Source: Bin16 sp965206315
GTDB taxonomy: Bacteria; Chloroflexota; Dehalococcoidia; Lucifugimonadales; Australimonadaceae
Length of the DNA stretch: 64,000 bases
Direction of reading: 5' to 3'
Assembly: GCA_965206315.1 (NCBI GenBank)
Contig: OZ242210.1
Location: forward strand, 930,001-994,000
Every line of letters begins with the position of its first letter. Within the stretch, counting starts at the first letter, position 1. The translations under genes and the position numbers were made by a program. Shown here in pieces: positions 47,791 to 56,022 of the stretch. The notes below the pieces were generated by a model. That model saw only the letters and a list, made by a program, of their open reading frames with translations, was not told where the DNA came from and made no database searches.

Positions 47791-49269
47791 ATGACGGCTG
47801 CGCCCCAGGCGGTCGGCGCCCCGCCCGCCACGACGCTCGTTGCCGTCGTCGGACGCCCCAACGTCGGCAAGTCCAGCCTGTTCAACGCGCTGCTCGGCAG
47901 GCGCTCCGCCATCGTCGCCGAGGAGTCCGGCACGACGCGCGACCGCATGATCGCGCCCGCCGAGTTCGAGGGACGTCACTTCCTGCTCGCCGACACCGGC
48001 GGCCTGCTCCCTGAGCCCGAGACCGAGATCGAGGCGCACATCGCCGCGCAGGTCGACGCCGCCATCTCCGGAGCGGATGCCGTCATCTTCGTCACCGACG
48101 CCCGCACCGGCCCCGCCTACGCCGACGAGTACGTCGCGCAGCGGCTGCGGCAGGCGCACAAGCCCACGGTCGTAGCGGTCAACAAGGCCGACAACCCCAG
48201 CCAGGAGTCCCTGGCGAGCGACGCCTACGCCCTCAGCCTCGGCGAGCCCGTCCCCGTGAGCGCGCTGCACCGGCGCGGACTCGGCGACCTCATGGACGCG
48301 CTCATGGCGCAGGTCCCGATGGACGACGCCGCGGACGCCCCTGACCCGGAGACGCCCCGCATCGCCATCATCGGCAGGCCGAACGTCGGCAAGTCCGCGC
48401 TCACCAACGCCGTCCTGCACGAGGAGCGCTCCATCGTCAGCCCGGTGCCCGGCACCACGCGCGACGCGCTGGACACGCCGTTCGAGTTCGAGGGCGCCCC
48501 CGCCGTCCTCATCGACACCGCCGGCATACGGCGGCGCGGGGCCGTGCAGCCCGGCATCGAGAAGTTCAGCGTCCTGCGCGCCGCCGCCGCCATCCACCGC
48601 TGCGACGTCGCCATGCTCGTGCTCGACGCAACGAACCCCACGACCGACCAGGACCTCCATATCGCCGGGCAGGCGGCGGAGGCGTTCAAGTCGCTGCTCG
48701 TCGTCGTCAACAAGTGGGACCTCGTCGAGCACGACGACCCGCGCCGCGAGGAGCGGCGCTTCACGAGGCTGGTGCGCTCCCGGATGCGCTTCCTGCCCAA
48801 CGTGCCGGTCGCGTTCACGTCCGCCATCGACGGCGGCGGCGTGCCGGAGGCGCTGCGCATGGCGTTCGAACTCCACGCGAAGCGGGTGGAGTGGGTCGAC
48901 GGCCCGCTGCTGAACCGCGCGGTGATGGACGCCGTCTCCCGCCACCTCCCGCCCACGAGCGCGGCGAAGGGCTCGCTCAAGCTCTACCGCGTGAAGCAGG
49001 AGTCCGTCCGCCCGCCCACGTTCGTCTTCTTCGTGAACAACACCTCCCGCATCCACTTCTCCTACGAGCGCTACCTCGCCAATACGATCCGCGAGGAGTT
49101 CGGCTTCGACGGCGTGCCGCTCAGGATCGAGTTCCGGGGCAAGGGCGGCGTGCACGTCATCGGCGACAACCGCTCGAAGGCCGCGGCGCGTGCTCGTCGC
49201 GCTACTAATCCGTCATCCCCGCGAAGGCGGGGATCCAGCAGTGGTCCGGGTCCGAGGGGGCGGAAGTAG
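47791..49269 (+). CDS. der: Ribosome-associated GTPase Der (EngA)
   Basis: Der carries two GTPase domains and a KH-like domain and acts in 50S subunit assembly. The 492-aa product has G1 motifs GRPNVGKSS (21-29) and GRPNVGKSA (near 195), with DTGG/DTAG and NKAD/NKWD. The C-terminal KH-like domain ends KGGVHVIGDNRSKAAARARRA. The final 20 residues are encoded by a copy of repeat R2 (49211-49238) and flanking bases: an Arg/Ser/Gly/Pro tail that is not part of the family. The stop is 2 nt before plsY. Confidence 0.95.
   Translation: MTAAPQAVGAPPATTLVAVVGRPNVGKSSLFNALLGRRSAIVAEESGTTRDRMIAPAEFEGRHFLLADTGGLLPEPETEIEAHIAAQVDAAISGADAVIFVTDARTGPAYADEYVAQRLRQAHKPTVVAVNKADNPSQESLASDAYALSLGEPVPVSALHRRGLGDLMDALMAQVPMDDAADAPDPETPRIAIIGRPNVGKSALTNAVLHEERSIVSPVPGTTRDALDTPFEFEGAPAVLIDTAGIRRRGAVQPGIEKFSVLRAAAAIHRCDVAMLVLDATNPTTDQDLHIAGQAAEAFKSLLVVVNKWDLVEHDDPRREERRFTRLVRSRMRFLPNVPVAFTSAIDGGGVPEALRMAFELHAKRVEWVDGPLLNRAVMDAVSRHLPPTSAAKGSLKLYRVKQESVRPPTFVFFVNNTSRIHFSYERYLANTIREEFGFDGVPLRIEFRGKGGVHVIGDNRSKAAARARRATNPSSPRRRGSSSGPGPRGRK
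49211..49238 (+). repeat. Repeat R2 inside the 3' end of der
   Basis: CGTCATCCCCGCGAAGG, CGGGGATCCAG: a palindromic R2 copy read in frame as part of the der C-terminal tail. Confidence 0.75.
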
Positions 49270-49271
49270 CC

Positions 49272-49880
49272 ATGGAGTGGCTGCTCGTTCCTGCCGCCTA
49301 CCTCCTCGGCAGCGTTCAGCCGGGGCTGTTGCTCGTGCGCCTGCTGCTGCGCCGCGACGTCCGCGAGGTCGGCAGCGGCAAGACGGGCATGACGAACGTG
49401 ATGCGCACCGCCGGGAAGAAAGCGGCGGCGCTCGTGTTCGTGCTGGACGTGGCCAAGGGTGTGCTGCCTGTGCTCCTGGCCGCGGAGGTCTCCGGCGACG
49501 CATGGCTGGAGGCGGCCACCGCGACAGTAGTGGTGGTGGGCCACGTCTTCCCGGTGTTCGCGGGCTTCCGGGGCGGACGGGGCGTCGCGACCGGTGTCGG
49601 CGCGGCGTTCGCGCTCCTGCCGTGGGCCGGAGCGCTTGGCATCTATGCGTTCATCCCCGTGGTGCTGCTCACCCGCTACGTCTCGCTCGGCTCCGTGCTG
49701 GGCGTGGCGGCGGTGTTCACGGGCTTCGTCGTGGAGGCGGTGGCGTTCGACCTCCCGACCGCGCACCTCGTGTTCGCGCTCATCGTCGGCCCGCTCATCA
49801 TCGGCATGCACCGCGACAACATCGTGCGCCTGCTGCGCGGCGCCGAGCGCCGCATCGGCCAGCGCGAGGAGGAGGGGTAG
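49272..49880 (+). CDS. plsY: Glycerol-3-phosphate acyltransferase PlsY
   Basis: PlsY acylates glycerol 3-phosphate from acyl phosphate, the first step in membrane phospholipid synthesis. The 202-aa integral membrane protein has LLVPAAYLLGSVQPG, the phosphate loop GSGKTGMTNVMRTAGKK and GHVFPVFAGFRGGRGVATGVG. The first loop is usually GSGNPGATN, so N and A are replaced here by K and M; the rest matches. It follows der by 2 nt. Confidence 0.92.
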   Translation: MEWLLVPAAYLLGSVQPGLLLVRLLLRRDVREVGSGKTGMTNVMRTAGKKAAALVFVLDVAKGVLPVLLAAEVSGDAWLEAATATVVVVGHVFPVFAGFRGGRGVATGVGAAFALLPWAGALGIYAFIPVVLLTRYVSLGSVLGVAAVFTGFVVEAVAFDLPTAHLVFALIVGPLIIGMHRDNIVRLLRGAERRIGQREEEG

Positions 49881-50227
49881 CCCAACCTCGTCATTCCCGC
49901 ACCGGCGGGAATCCAGGGTGCGCGGGCAGCGCACGCGGTGGAGTGGTGGGAGTTGTCATTTCGAGCGGAGCGCAGCGGAGTCGAGAAATCTCTCAGGTGT
50001 TTCCGCCGTTGTTCCTGTCTCCGCAGGAACCCGCGCTTTAGCGTACCGCAGCCCTTACGCCGGCAGCGCCCACACGCCTCGCAGGCAGCCCACAGCACGA
50101 GGAGCCCGATGAACGCGACGACGAACACCGCCGTCGGCCCGGCAAGCGAGCGCACCCCGAATACGCCCCACAGCACCATCCCCGCCACCGCGCCGACTCC
50201 CGCCACCGCCAACATCCTGCCTCGCAC
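49676..50227 (-). CDS. Doubtful small membrane protein with C-terminus run into repeats
   Basis: Only the first about 60 codons (50040-50227) look like a gene: a membrane hairpin VAGVGAVAGMVLWGVFGV and AVFVVAFIGLLVLWAACEACGRC followed by Arg/Lys. After that the frame passes through repeats R4, R3 and R2 and the antisense of plsY, so the true 3' end seems to have been lost to repeat insertion. It may be a small gene or a remnant. Confidence 0.3.
   Translation of the reverse strand: MRGRMLAVAGVGAVAGMVLWGVFGVRSLAGPTAVFVVAFIGLLVLWAACEACGRCRRKGCGTLKRGFLRRQEQRRKHLRDFSTPLRSARNDNSHHSTACAARAPWIPAGAGMTRLGYPSSSRWPMRRSAPRSRRTMLSRCMPMMSGPTMSANTRCAVGRSNATASTTKPVNTAATPSTEPSET
49889..49916 (+). repeat. Repeat R2 after plsY
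   Basis: CGTCATTCCCGCACC, GGCGGGAATCCAG: R2 copy with a changed centre, 8 nt after the plsY stop. Confidence 0.65.
49955..50043. repeat. R3 copy followed by an R4 core
   Basis: R3 (49955-49998): GTCATTTCGAGCGGAGC, GCAGCGGAGTCGAG, AAATCTCTCAGG, with a 9-bp insertion relative to the copy at 39274. The R4 core CCCGCGCTTTAGCG is at 50030-50043. Confidence 0.6.
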
Positions 50228-50336
50228 GCGCCCCTCGACAATCCGGCCATCCAGCCATCGCGTTCTCCCCTGAGCGAAACACCCCCTGAGGGCAGAATCA
50301 GGCTAGGGAGCAAGGCTGAGACCGGGCAACGGGCGC

Positions 50337-50359
50337 GTGTCACTGGTGCGTGACACCAG
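50337..50359. promoter_or_regulatory. Two mutually exclusive perfect hairpins
   Basis: GTGTCAC (50337-50343) pairs with GTGACAC (50350-50356); CTGGTG (50343-50348) pairs with CACCAG (50354-50359). The arms interleave, so only one hairpin can form at a time. It lies in a gene-free region 320 nt upstream of rdgB. Confidence 0.45.
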
Positions 50360-50664
50360 CCCCTTTCGCGGTCGTCCCATACCCGCGTACCCTGTCTCTG
50401 GCGACCCGACCATCCGATCGGCGCTCCCGGAAGGCCCTGTCGCAAATTGTCGCTTTCTGTACGCATTGCAGCAGCCTTTCGTCCTGGTCTCCGGTGCGGA
50501 CCGCAGCCCTTCTGTCGCGAGTGGAGAGCCGGTCTACGAAGGAGTTCAGCAGAAGTGGCAGAATGCGACGGAAATCAGAAAACTCGCTCTCATCCCTTGG
50601 ACTGGCCCGTGCGTTCCTTCGCATCGCCGCGCCAAGGGCCGGGGTGAGGGTGGCCCGGCAGGTG

Positions 50665-50670
50665 TAGAAT
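50665..50670 (+). promoter_or_regulatory. -10 box TAGAAT of rdgB, 6 nt before the ATG
   Basis: TAGAAT, CGGAAC, ATG at 50677. The predicted transcription start coincides with the start codon. No clear -35. Confidence 0.45.
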
Positions 50671-50676
50671 CGGAAC

Positions 50677-51290
50677 ATGGCGCGAGAGACCCTGCTCATC
50701 GGTACGAACAACGCCCACAAGGTGACCGAGCTCCGACGGATCCTCGGCGAAGTGGACGTGACGCTGCTCACGCCAGCCGACGCCGGCATCGCACTCGACG
50801 TGGAGGAGACAGGCGAGACGTTCGAGGAGAACGCGCGGCTCAAGGCGCGGGCGTTCTGCGCCGCAAGCGGCCTGCCCTCGCTCGCCGACGACTCCGGCAT
50901 CGAGGTCGACGCCCTCGGCGGTCGCCCCGGCGTGCGCTCGGCGCGCTACGGCGGCGAGGGTCTGGACGACGCGGACCGCACGCAGCTGTTGCTCGACGAG
51001 TTGGCGGACGTGCCGGAGGAGCAACGCGCCTGCCGCTACCGAGTCGTGCTCGTGCTCGCGAGGCCGGACGGCAGCGAGGAGGTCGTGGACGGAGCATGCG
51101 AGGGACGCGCGGCCTTCGCGCCGGTCGGCGAGAACGGCTTCGGCTACGACCCCATCTTCTACGTCCCGCGCTTCGGCAGGACGATGGCCCAGCTCGATCC
51201 CGCCGAGAAGGACGCCATCAGCCACCGGGGACAGGCGACCCGGCGCATGGCCGACCTCCTCCGCGAGCGCGCGATGCAGGGGGCCGCGCG

Positions 51291-51294
<4 letters not shown>
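50677..51294 (+). CDS. rdgB: Non-canonical purine NTP pyrophosphatase (Ham1/RdgB)
   Basis: The enzyme removes ITP, XTP and dITP by cleaving them to monophosphates. The 205-aa product begins RETLLIGTNNAHKVTELRRIL, with the substrate loop LADDSGIEVDALGGRPGVRSARYGG and GENGFGYDPIFYVP, AEKDAISHRGQATRRM. No ribosome site but a TAGAAT box 6 nt upstream. It overlaps moaA (ATGA). Confidence 0.95.
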
Positions 51295-52307
<1,013 letters not shown>

Positions 52308-52308
52308 G

Positions 52309-52827
52309 ATGACTTCCGGCGCCAGCCTCGCTCAGAAGTCGGTCACCGTCCACACCGACGGCGCGTGCCTCGGCAACCCCGGCCCCGGAGGCTACGGCGC
52401 GGTGCTCGAATACGAGGGGACCCGCAAGGAACTGTCGGGCGGCTTCAGGCTGACGACGAACAACCGGATGGAGTTGCTGGCCGTCATCGCGGCGCTGGAG
52501 GCGCTGAAAGAGCCGTGCCGGGTGACCGTCTACAGTGATTCGCAGTACGTGGTCGACGCCGTCGAGAAGGGCTGGGCCAGGCGCTGGAAGGCCAACGGCT
52601 GGAAGCGGAACAAGAAAGAGGCCGCGATCAACCCCGACCTCTGGGACCGGCTGCTCCAACTCACGGACAAACACGCGGTAACATTCCGGTGGGTGCGCGG
52701 CCACGCGGGGAACGTCGAGAATGAGCGGTGCGACCGGCTGGCCGTCGAAGCCGCGAACCGCTCCGACCTGCCGCCGGACGACGTCTACGAGTCCACGACC
52801 GCGCCAGCAGCGGCACAGATGGCTTGA
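52309..52827 (+). CDS. rnhA: Ribonuclease HI
   Basis: RNase HI cuts the RNA strand of RNA-DNA hybrids. The 172-aa product has the DEDD active site: VHTDGACLGNPGPGGYG (Asp), NNRMELLAVIAALE (Glu), VYSDSQYVV (Asp) and GNVENERCDRLA (Asp), plus the basic protrusion GWARRWKANGWKRNKKEA for hybrid binding. It lies 1 nt after moaA and 2 nt before moaC, in a cofactor operon where it is not functionally expected. Confidence 0.96.
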   Translation: MTSGASLAQKSVTVHTDGACLGNPGPGGYGAVLEYEGTRKELSGGFRLTTNNRMELLAVIAALEALKEPCRVTVYSDSQYVVDAVEKGWARRWKANGWKRNKKEAAINPDLWDRLLQLTDKHAVTFRWVRGHAGNVENERCDRLAVEAANRSDLPPDDVYESTTAPAAAQMA

Positions 52828-52829
52828 GC

Positions 52830-53315
52830 ATGACTGAACTCACGCACATAGACCCCCACGGCAACGCCCGCATGGTGGATGTCGGCGACAAGCCGGACTC
52901 CGTCCGCACAGCGATAGCCGCGGGCGCCGTCGCGATGCGGCCGGAAACGCTGTCGCTCATCGTGGAGGGCCGCGCGGAGAAGGGCGACGTCTTCACCGTC
53001 GCGCGCATCGCGGGCATCAATGCCGCGAAGCACACGTGGGAGCTCATCCCCCTCGCGCACCAGGTCCCCCTCAGCCACGTATCGGTCGACTTCGAACCGG
53101 AGCCGGGCGGAGAGACCGCCCGAGTCCGCATCACGGCGCAGGCGCGCACCACGGCGAAGACAGGCGTGGAGATGGAGGCGCTCACCGCCGTCTCCGTCGC
53201 CGCCCTCACGGTCTACGACATGTGCAAGGCCGTCGATCGCGGCATGACCATCGAGGGCGTGCGGCTCGTCGAGAAGACCGGCGGCACCCACGGCGACTAC
53301 CGCGCTCCGGGCTGA
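52830..53315 (+). CDS. moaC: Cyclic pyranopterin monophosphate synthase MoaC
   Basis: MoaC converts the MoaA product to cyclic pyranopterin monophosphate. The start at 52830 gives MTELTHIDPHGNARMVDVGDKPDSVRTAIA, the usual MoaC start. Other motifs: GDVFTVARIAGINAAKHTWELIPLAHQVPLSHV, KTGVEMEALTAVSVAALTVYDMCKAVDRGM, and LVEKTGGTHGDY. 161 aa as expected. Repeat R1 begins at the stop codon. Confidence 0.96.
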   Translation: MTELTHIDPHGNARMVDVGDKPDSVRTAIAAGAVAMRPETLSLIVEGRAEKGDVFTVARIAGINAAKHTWELIPLAHQVPLSHVSVDFEPEPGGETARVRITAQARTTAKTGVEMEALTAVSVAALTVYDMCKAVDRGMTIEGVRLVEKTGGTHGDYRAPG

Positions 53316-53356
53316 TCCCTTCCCCCTTGACGGGGGAAGGTTAGGATGGGGGTGAT
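53314..53356 (+). repeat. Dispersed intergenic repeat R1 abutting the moaC stop
   Basis: ATCCCTTCCCCCTTGAC, GGGGGAAGGTTAGGATGGGG, GTGAT. It overlaps or abuts the moaC stop codon (53313-53315). Confidence 0.75.
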
Positions 53357-53398
53357 GTCCCCTTGGCTACGTAGCAGATAAGCGAGAGGAGGAGCACC

Positions 53399-53824
53399 AT
53401 GGCAGGACTTGGCGTACAGGGTATGACCCACTGGTCGATCCCCGTGAACAACCTGGACGAGTCGGAGGAGTTCTACGGCGGCCTGTTGGGCCTGGAACAC
53501 AAGGGGCGGCTCGGCAACAACACGATGTCGTGCTTCAGCACCGGCGACACCAACATCCTGCTCTGCGAGCAGAAGACGCCGGTCAACGGCTCGCCGCCGG
53601 GCGTGCACCACTCCTTCACCGTCACCCCTGAGGTGCTGGAGCAGGCGTGCAAGCTCTTCCGCGAGAAGAACGTGAAGGTGGACAGCCTCGTCTACCGGGC
53701 GCAGGGCCACTTCACCGGGCGTGAGCTCTACTTCTTCGACCCCACCGGCAACCGGCTCGAGCTCCGGGACCCCACCTGGAGCAAGGGGATGCCCGAGCCC
53801 CCGCTGGAGGAGCTCTCCGCGTAG
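53399..53824 (+). CDS. VOC/glyoxalase-fold protein
   Basis: AGAGGAGGAG precedes the ATG. The 141-aa vicinal-oxygen-chelate protein has two beta-alpha-beta-beta-beta units: MTHWSIPVNNLDESEEFYGGLLGLE (metal ligand His11) and GVHHSFTVTPEVLEQ, with C-terminal GRELYFFDPTGNRLELRDP supplying the Glu ligand. The family spans glyoxalases, ring-cleaving dioxygenases and antibiotic-binding proteins; the substrate is unknown. The neighbouring convergent cupin protein may belong to the same aromatic-degradation theme. Confidence 0.85.
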   Translation: MAGLGVQGMTHWSIPVNNLDESEEFYGGLLGLEHKGRLGNNTMSCFSTGDTNILLCEQKTPVNGSPPGVHHSFTVTPEVLEQACKLFREKNVKVDSLVYRAQGHFTGRELYFFDPTGNRLELRDPTWSKGMPEPPLEELSA

Positions 53825-53863
53825 CGGGATCCCCGCACAACCTTGGCGGAGTGGCCACTACAG

Positions 53864-55033
53864 CTAGTCAGGCAGCTTCGCCTTGAACTCGGTCCTGCCG
53901 GGGAAGTAGCGCCGCATGTCCGGCCTCGCGCCGCGCTTCAGGCACTCCTCCTCGAACAGGTCCAGCACCAGCGGGTTCTCGTCCTCGTACTCCACCTGCA
54001 TGCCGCCCTGCTTCTGGCTCACGTCGCCCAGGCCGGAGCCCGCGAACGGCGTGTGCAGTCCGGCCGCGGTGCCGCCGGAGCCGTAGCCGAGCGCCATGTA
54101 GCGCGCCCGCCGCGTGCCGGTGTTGAAGTGCTGGTGGTAGCAGGCGTCGCTCGGCACCACGACCATCGAGCCGTACTGCCAGTCCGCCTTCACCATGTCG
54201 GACATGTCCTCCTCGTGCCAGAGGAGCGAGTAGCCCGCGTCGCCGCTGAGGATGAGCAGGTGCGCCCCCGGCCCGTGCCGGTGCCCCTTCTTGTACGTCC
54301 CGACCGGGAACTCGGAGACGTGGCCCTTCATGGCGTTGCCGGCCATCTCGAACAGCGCGTTGATGCCGCCCGCGCCGCGCTCCACCCACGAGTAGAGCGG
54401 CATGTCCGGCACGTTCGGGATGAAGCTGGCGTCCCAGACGCGGCCCTTGTAGAGCGTCCCGTTGCCGCTGAAGAAGTCGTCCTCGCCCTTGAACCGCTTC
54501 GAGAAGACGAAGTCGTTGTTGAAGATGAAGTCGTCGTCCTTGAACAGCCGCATCGTCGGCGGCGCGGTGGTCACGGACAGGTAGCGCGCGGGCTCCGTGC
54601 CGCTGCCGTTGAAGAGCTGGTACCAGGCGTTGAGTGGGATGGCGAAGAGGCTGCCCTGCTTCCACTCGAACGTCCGCTTCGGGCCGTCGCCGACCCAGAC
54701 ACTCGTCGCCCCGCGTCCGCTGACGATGTAGACGATCTCCTCGTAGAGGTGGTGCTCCGGCTCCGACGACCCGCCCGGCCTGATCTCGACGAGCTGAGCG
54801 TCGTTGATGAGTACGGGGTACGGGATGTTGAGCGCCGCGCCCATGCCGCCCTTGCGCTCCCACGGACCGAGTTCCACCTTCGCAAGGTCCTCGAACGCAT
54901 ACTCGTCGATGACCTTCACTCCCTCCCGCGCCAGCCAGGCGCGGTAAGGGTCGTCCAGCACCAGTTGTTCGAGCGTATCCGGGTCCGGTTCGACTGCTCG
55001 CAGGATATCGGCGTCGGGGTCTAGCATCGTCAT
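53864..55033 (-). CDS. Double-cupin protein (gentisate-dioxygenase-like)
   Basis: The 389-aa bicupin has a first cupin (about 75-160) with the metal motif SSEPEHHLYEEIVYIVSGRGATSVW and a second (about 250-310) with GTYKKGHRHGPGAHLLILSGDAGYSLLW. This arrangement resembles gentisate 1,2-dioxygenase and related ring-cleaving or storage cupins. ATGs at 55033 and 55027 are both possible. The substrate is unknown. Divergent from rpmH. Confidence 0.8.
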   Translation of the reverse strand: MTMLDPDADILRAVEPDPDTLEQLVLDDPYRAWLAREGVKVIDEYAFEDLAKVELGPWERKGGMGAALNIPYPVLINDAQLVEIRPGGSSEPEHHLYEEIVYIVSGRGATSVWVGDGPKRTFEWKQGSLFAIPLNAWYQLFNGSGTEPARYLSVTTAPPTMRLFKDDDFIFNNDFVFSKRFKGEDDFFSGNGTLYKGRVWDASFIPNVPDMPLYSWVERGAGGINALFEMAGNAMKGHVSEFPVGTYKKGHRHGPGAHLLILSGDAGYSLLWHEEDMSDMVKADWQYGSMVVVPSDACYHQHFNTGTRRARYMALGYGSGGTAAGLHTPFAGSGLGDVSQKQGGMQVEYEDENPLVLDLFEEECLKRGARPDMRRYFPGRTEFKAKLPD

Positions 55034-55097
55034 GGCGGTCCCTCCTCACAGGAATAGGCGCAGGCATGATAAGCAAAGGCAACGTCCTCTGCCATCT

Positions 55098-55126
55098 TTG
55101 ACACTCGGAGGGTGCGCGGCTATACT
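55098..55126 (+). promoter_or_regulatory. Strong sigma-70-type promoter of the rpmH operon
   Basis: TTGACA (55098-55103), exactly 17 nt, TATACT (55121-55126). It is the best promoter in the window. Predicted start near 55133, leader of about 36 nt. Confidence 0.8.
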
Positions 55127-55168
55127 TTCTCTTCGGGCATCAGCCCAAACCTCAGAGAGCGCAGAGAC

Positions 55169-55306
55169 GTGCCCAAGCGTACATGGCAACCGAAGAAGCG
55201 GCGCCGCCAGCGGCGTCACGGGTTCATGGCGCGCATGCACACGCCGGGCGGCCGCAGGGTGCTGAGCGCACGACGCCTGAAGGGTCGCCACCGTCTCGCA
55301 GTCTAA
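55169..55306 (+). CDS. rpmH: Large ribosomal subunit protein bL34
   Basis: The 45-aa basic protein MPKRTWQPKKRRRQRRHGF, then MARMHTPGGRRVLSARRLKGRHRL, is a complete bL34. It starts at GTG (55169); the frame extends upstream without a bL34-like sequence. It heads the conserved rpmH-rnpA-yidD-yidC-jag order. dnaA is not upstream, as it often is; a cupin gene is there instead. Confidence 0.95.
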   Translation: MPKRTWQPKKRRRQRRHGFMARMHTPGGRRVLSARRLKGRHRLAV

Positions 55307-55333
55307 GGACCACCTTGCGGGATTCGTCTCCCC

Positions 55334-55723
55334 ATGACGGGGCAGGGTATCAACCGCGCGCAGCGGCTTCGCCGACAGCGCGATTTCCAGGCTTTGCGCG
55401 AGAACGGCGCTTCGCGCGCGCATCCACTGCTGGTCATGCGAGCAATGCCGAACTCTCTCCCACACGCCCGTTTCGGCTTCGTCGTCAGCAAGCGTGCTGC
55501 GCCGCTGTCCGTTACCCGCAACCGGGTACGCCGCAGGCTGCGGGAGATCGTCCGAGCGCTGCCGTTCCAGGATGGCTGGGACGTGTTGCTCATCGCACGG
55601 CGGAGCACGGCGGAAGCGCCGTTCGATGCGTTGCAGGGAGCGACGGCTTCGCTCGCGCGCAGGCTGCACCTGCTCGCACCGGAGGACGCCGGGCAGGATA
55701 CGGAAGCGGGTTCTGATGCGTAG
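55334..55723 (+). CDS. rnpA: Ribonuclease P protein component
   Basis: RnpA helps the RNase P RNA bind precursor tRNAs. The 129-aa product has QRLRRQRDFQALRENG, FGFVVSKRAAPLSVTRNRVRRRLREIVR (the RNR motif) and the C-terminal LLIARRSTAEAPFDAL. It ends with an acidic tail overlapping yidD by 8 nt. Confidence 0.95.
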   Translation: MTGQGINRAQRLRRQRDFQALRENGASRAHPLLVMRAMPNSLPHARFGFVVSKRAAPLSVTRNRVRRRLREIVRALPFQDGWDVLLIARRSTAEAPFDALQGATASLARRLHLLAPEDAGQDTEAGSDA

Positions 55724-55970
55724 AGTGGCGATAGGGTTGATCTCGGCGTACCAGCGTGTGCTGTCGCCCTACTGGCCGTCGTCGTGCCGGTACGAGCCCA
55801 CGTGCTCCCACTATGCGCAGGAAGCGATAACCGTACACGGCACGCTGAAGGGCTCGTGGCTCTCGCTCAGGCGGCTCGCCCGCTGCGCTCCGTGGGGCGG
55901 CAGCGGCTACGACCCTGTGCCTCCGCGGCACGCCAAGGTGAACGAGAACGCCGGGACCGGTCTCGCGTAG
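55716..55970 (+). CDS. yidD: Membrane protein insertion efficiency factor YidD
   Basis: The 84-aa product MRRVAIGLISAYQRVLSPYWPSSCRYEPTCSHYAQEAI has the conserved Cys trio (SCRYEPTCSHY and RCAPWGGSGYDPVPP). YidD assists YidC-dependent insertion. It starts inside rnpA (8-nt overlap). Confidence 0.95.
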   Translation: MRRVAIGLISAYQRVLSPYWPSSCRYEPTCSHYAQEAITVHGTLKGSWLSLRRLARCAPWGGSGYDPVPPRHAKVNENAGTGLA

Positions 55971-56022
55971 GCCGTCTCCGGCTACACCGGAGCGTCTGCT
56001 ACCGGCGGATGCTCCCAGAAGG

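Larger units (their letters stand above)
50228..50676. other. Gene-poor region upstream of rdgB
   Basis: I find no convincing gene in about 450 nt. ORFs on both strands have no family features. It contains the nested hairpins at 50337-50359 and, at its end, the TAGAAT box of rdgB. The stretch 50440-50610 is lower in GC than its surroundings and may be a gene remnant. Confidence 0.5.

Noticed and set aside
49938..50273. Plus-strand ORF of about 110 codons after plsY.
   Set aside because: It is made of repeats R3 and R4 and low-complexity sequence, with no recognisable protein features.
50337..51290. Long plus-strand open frame upstream of moaA and other ORFs over 50228-50676.
   Set aside because: Upstream of 51291 the translation is Arg/Gly-rich shadow of rdgB and has no family features; the true moaA start is 51291.
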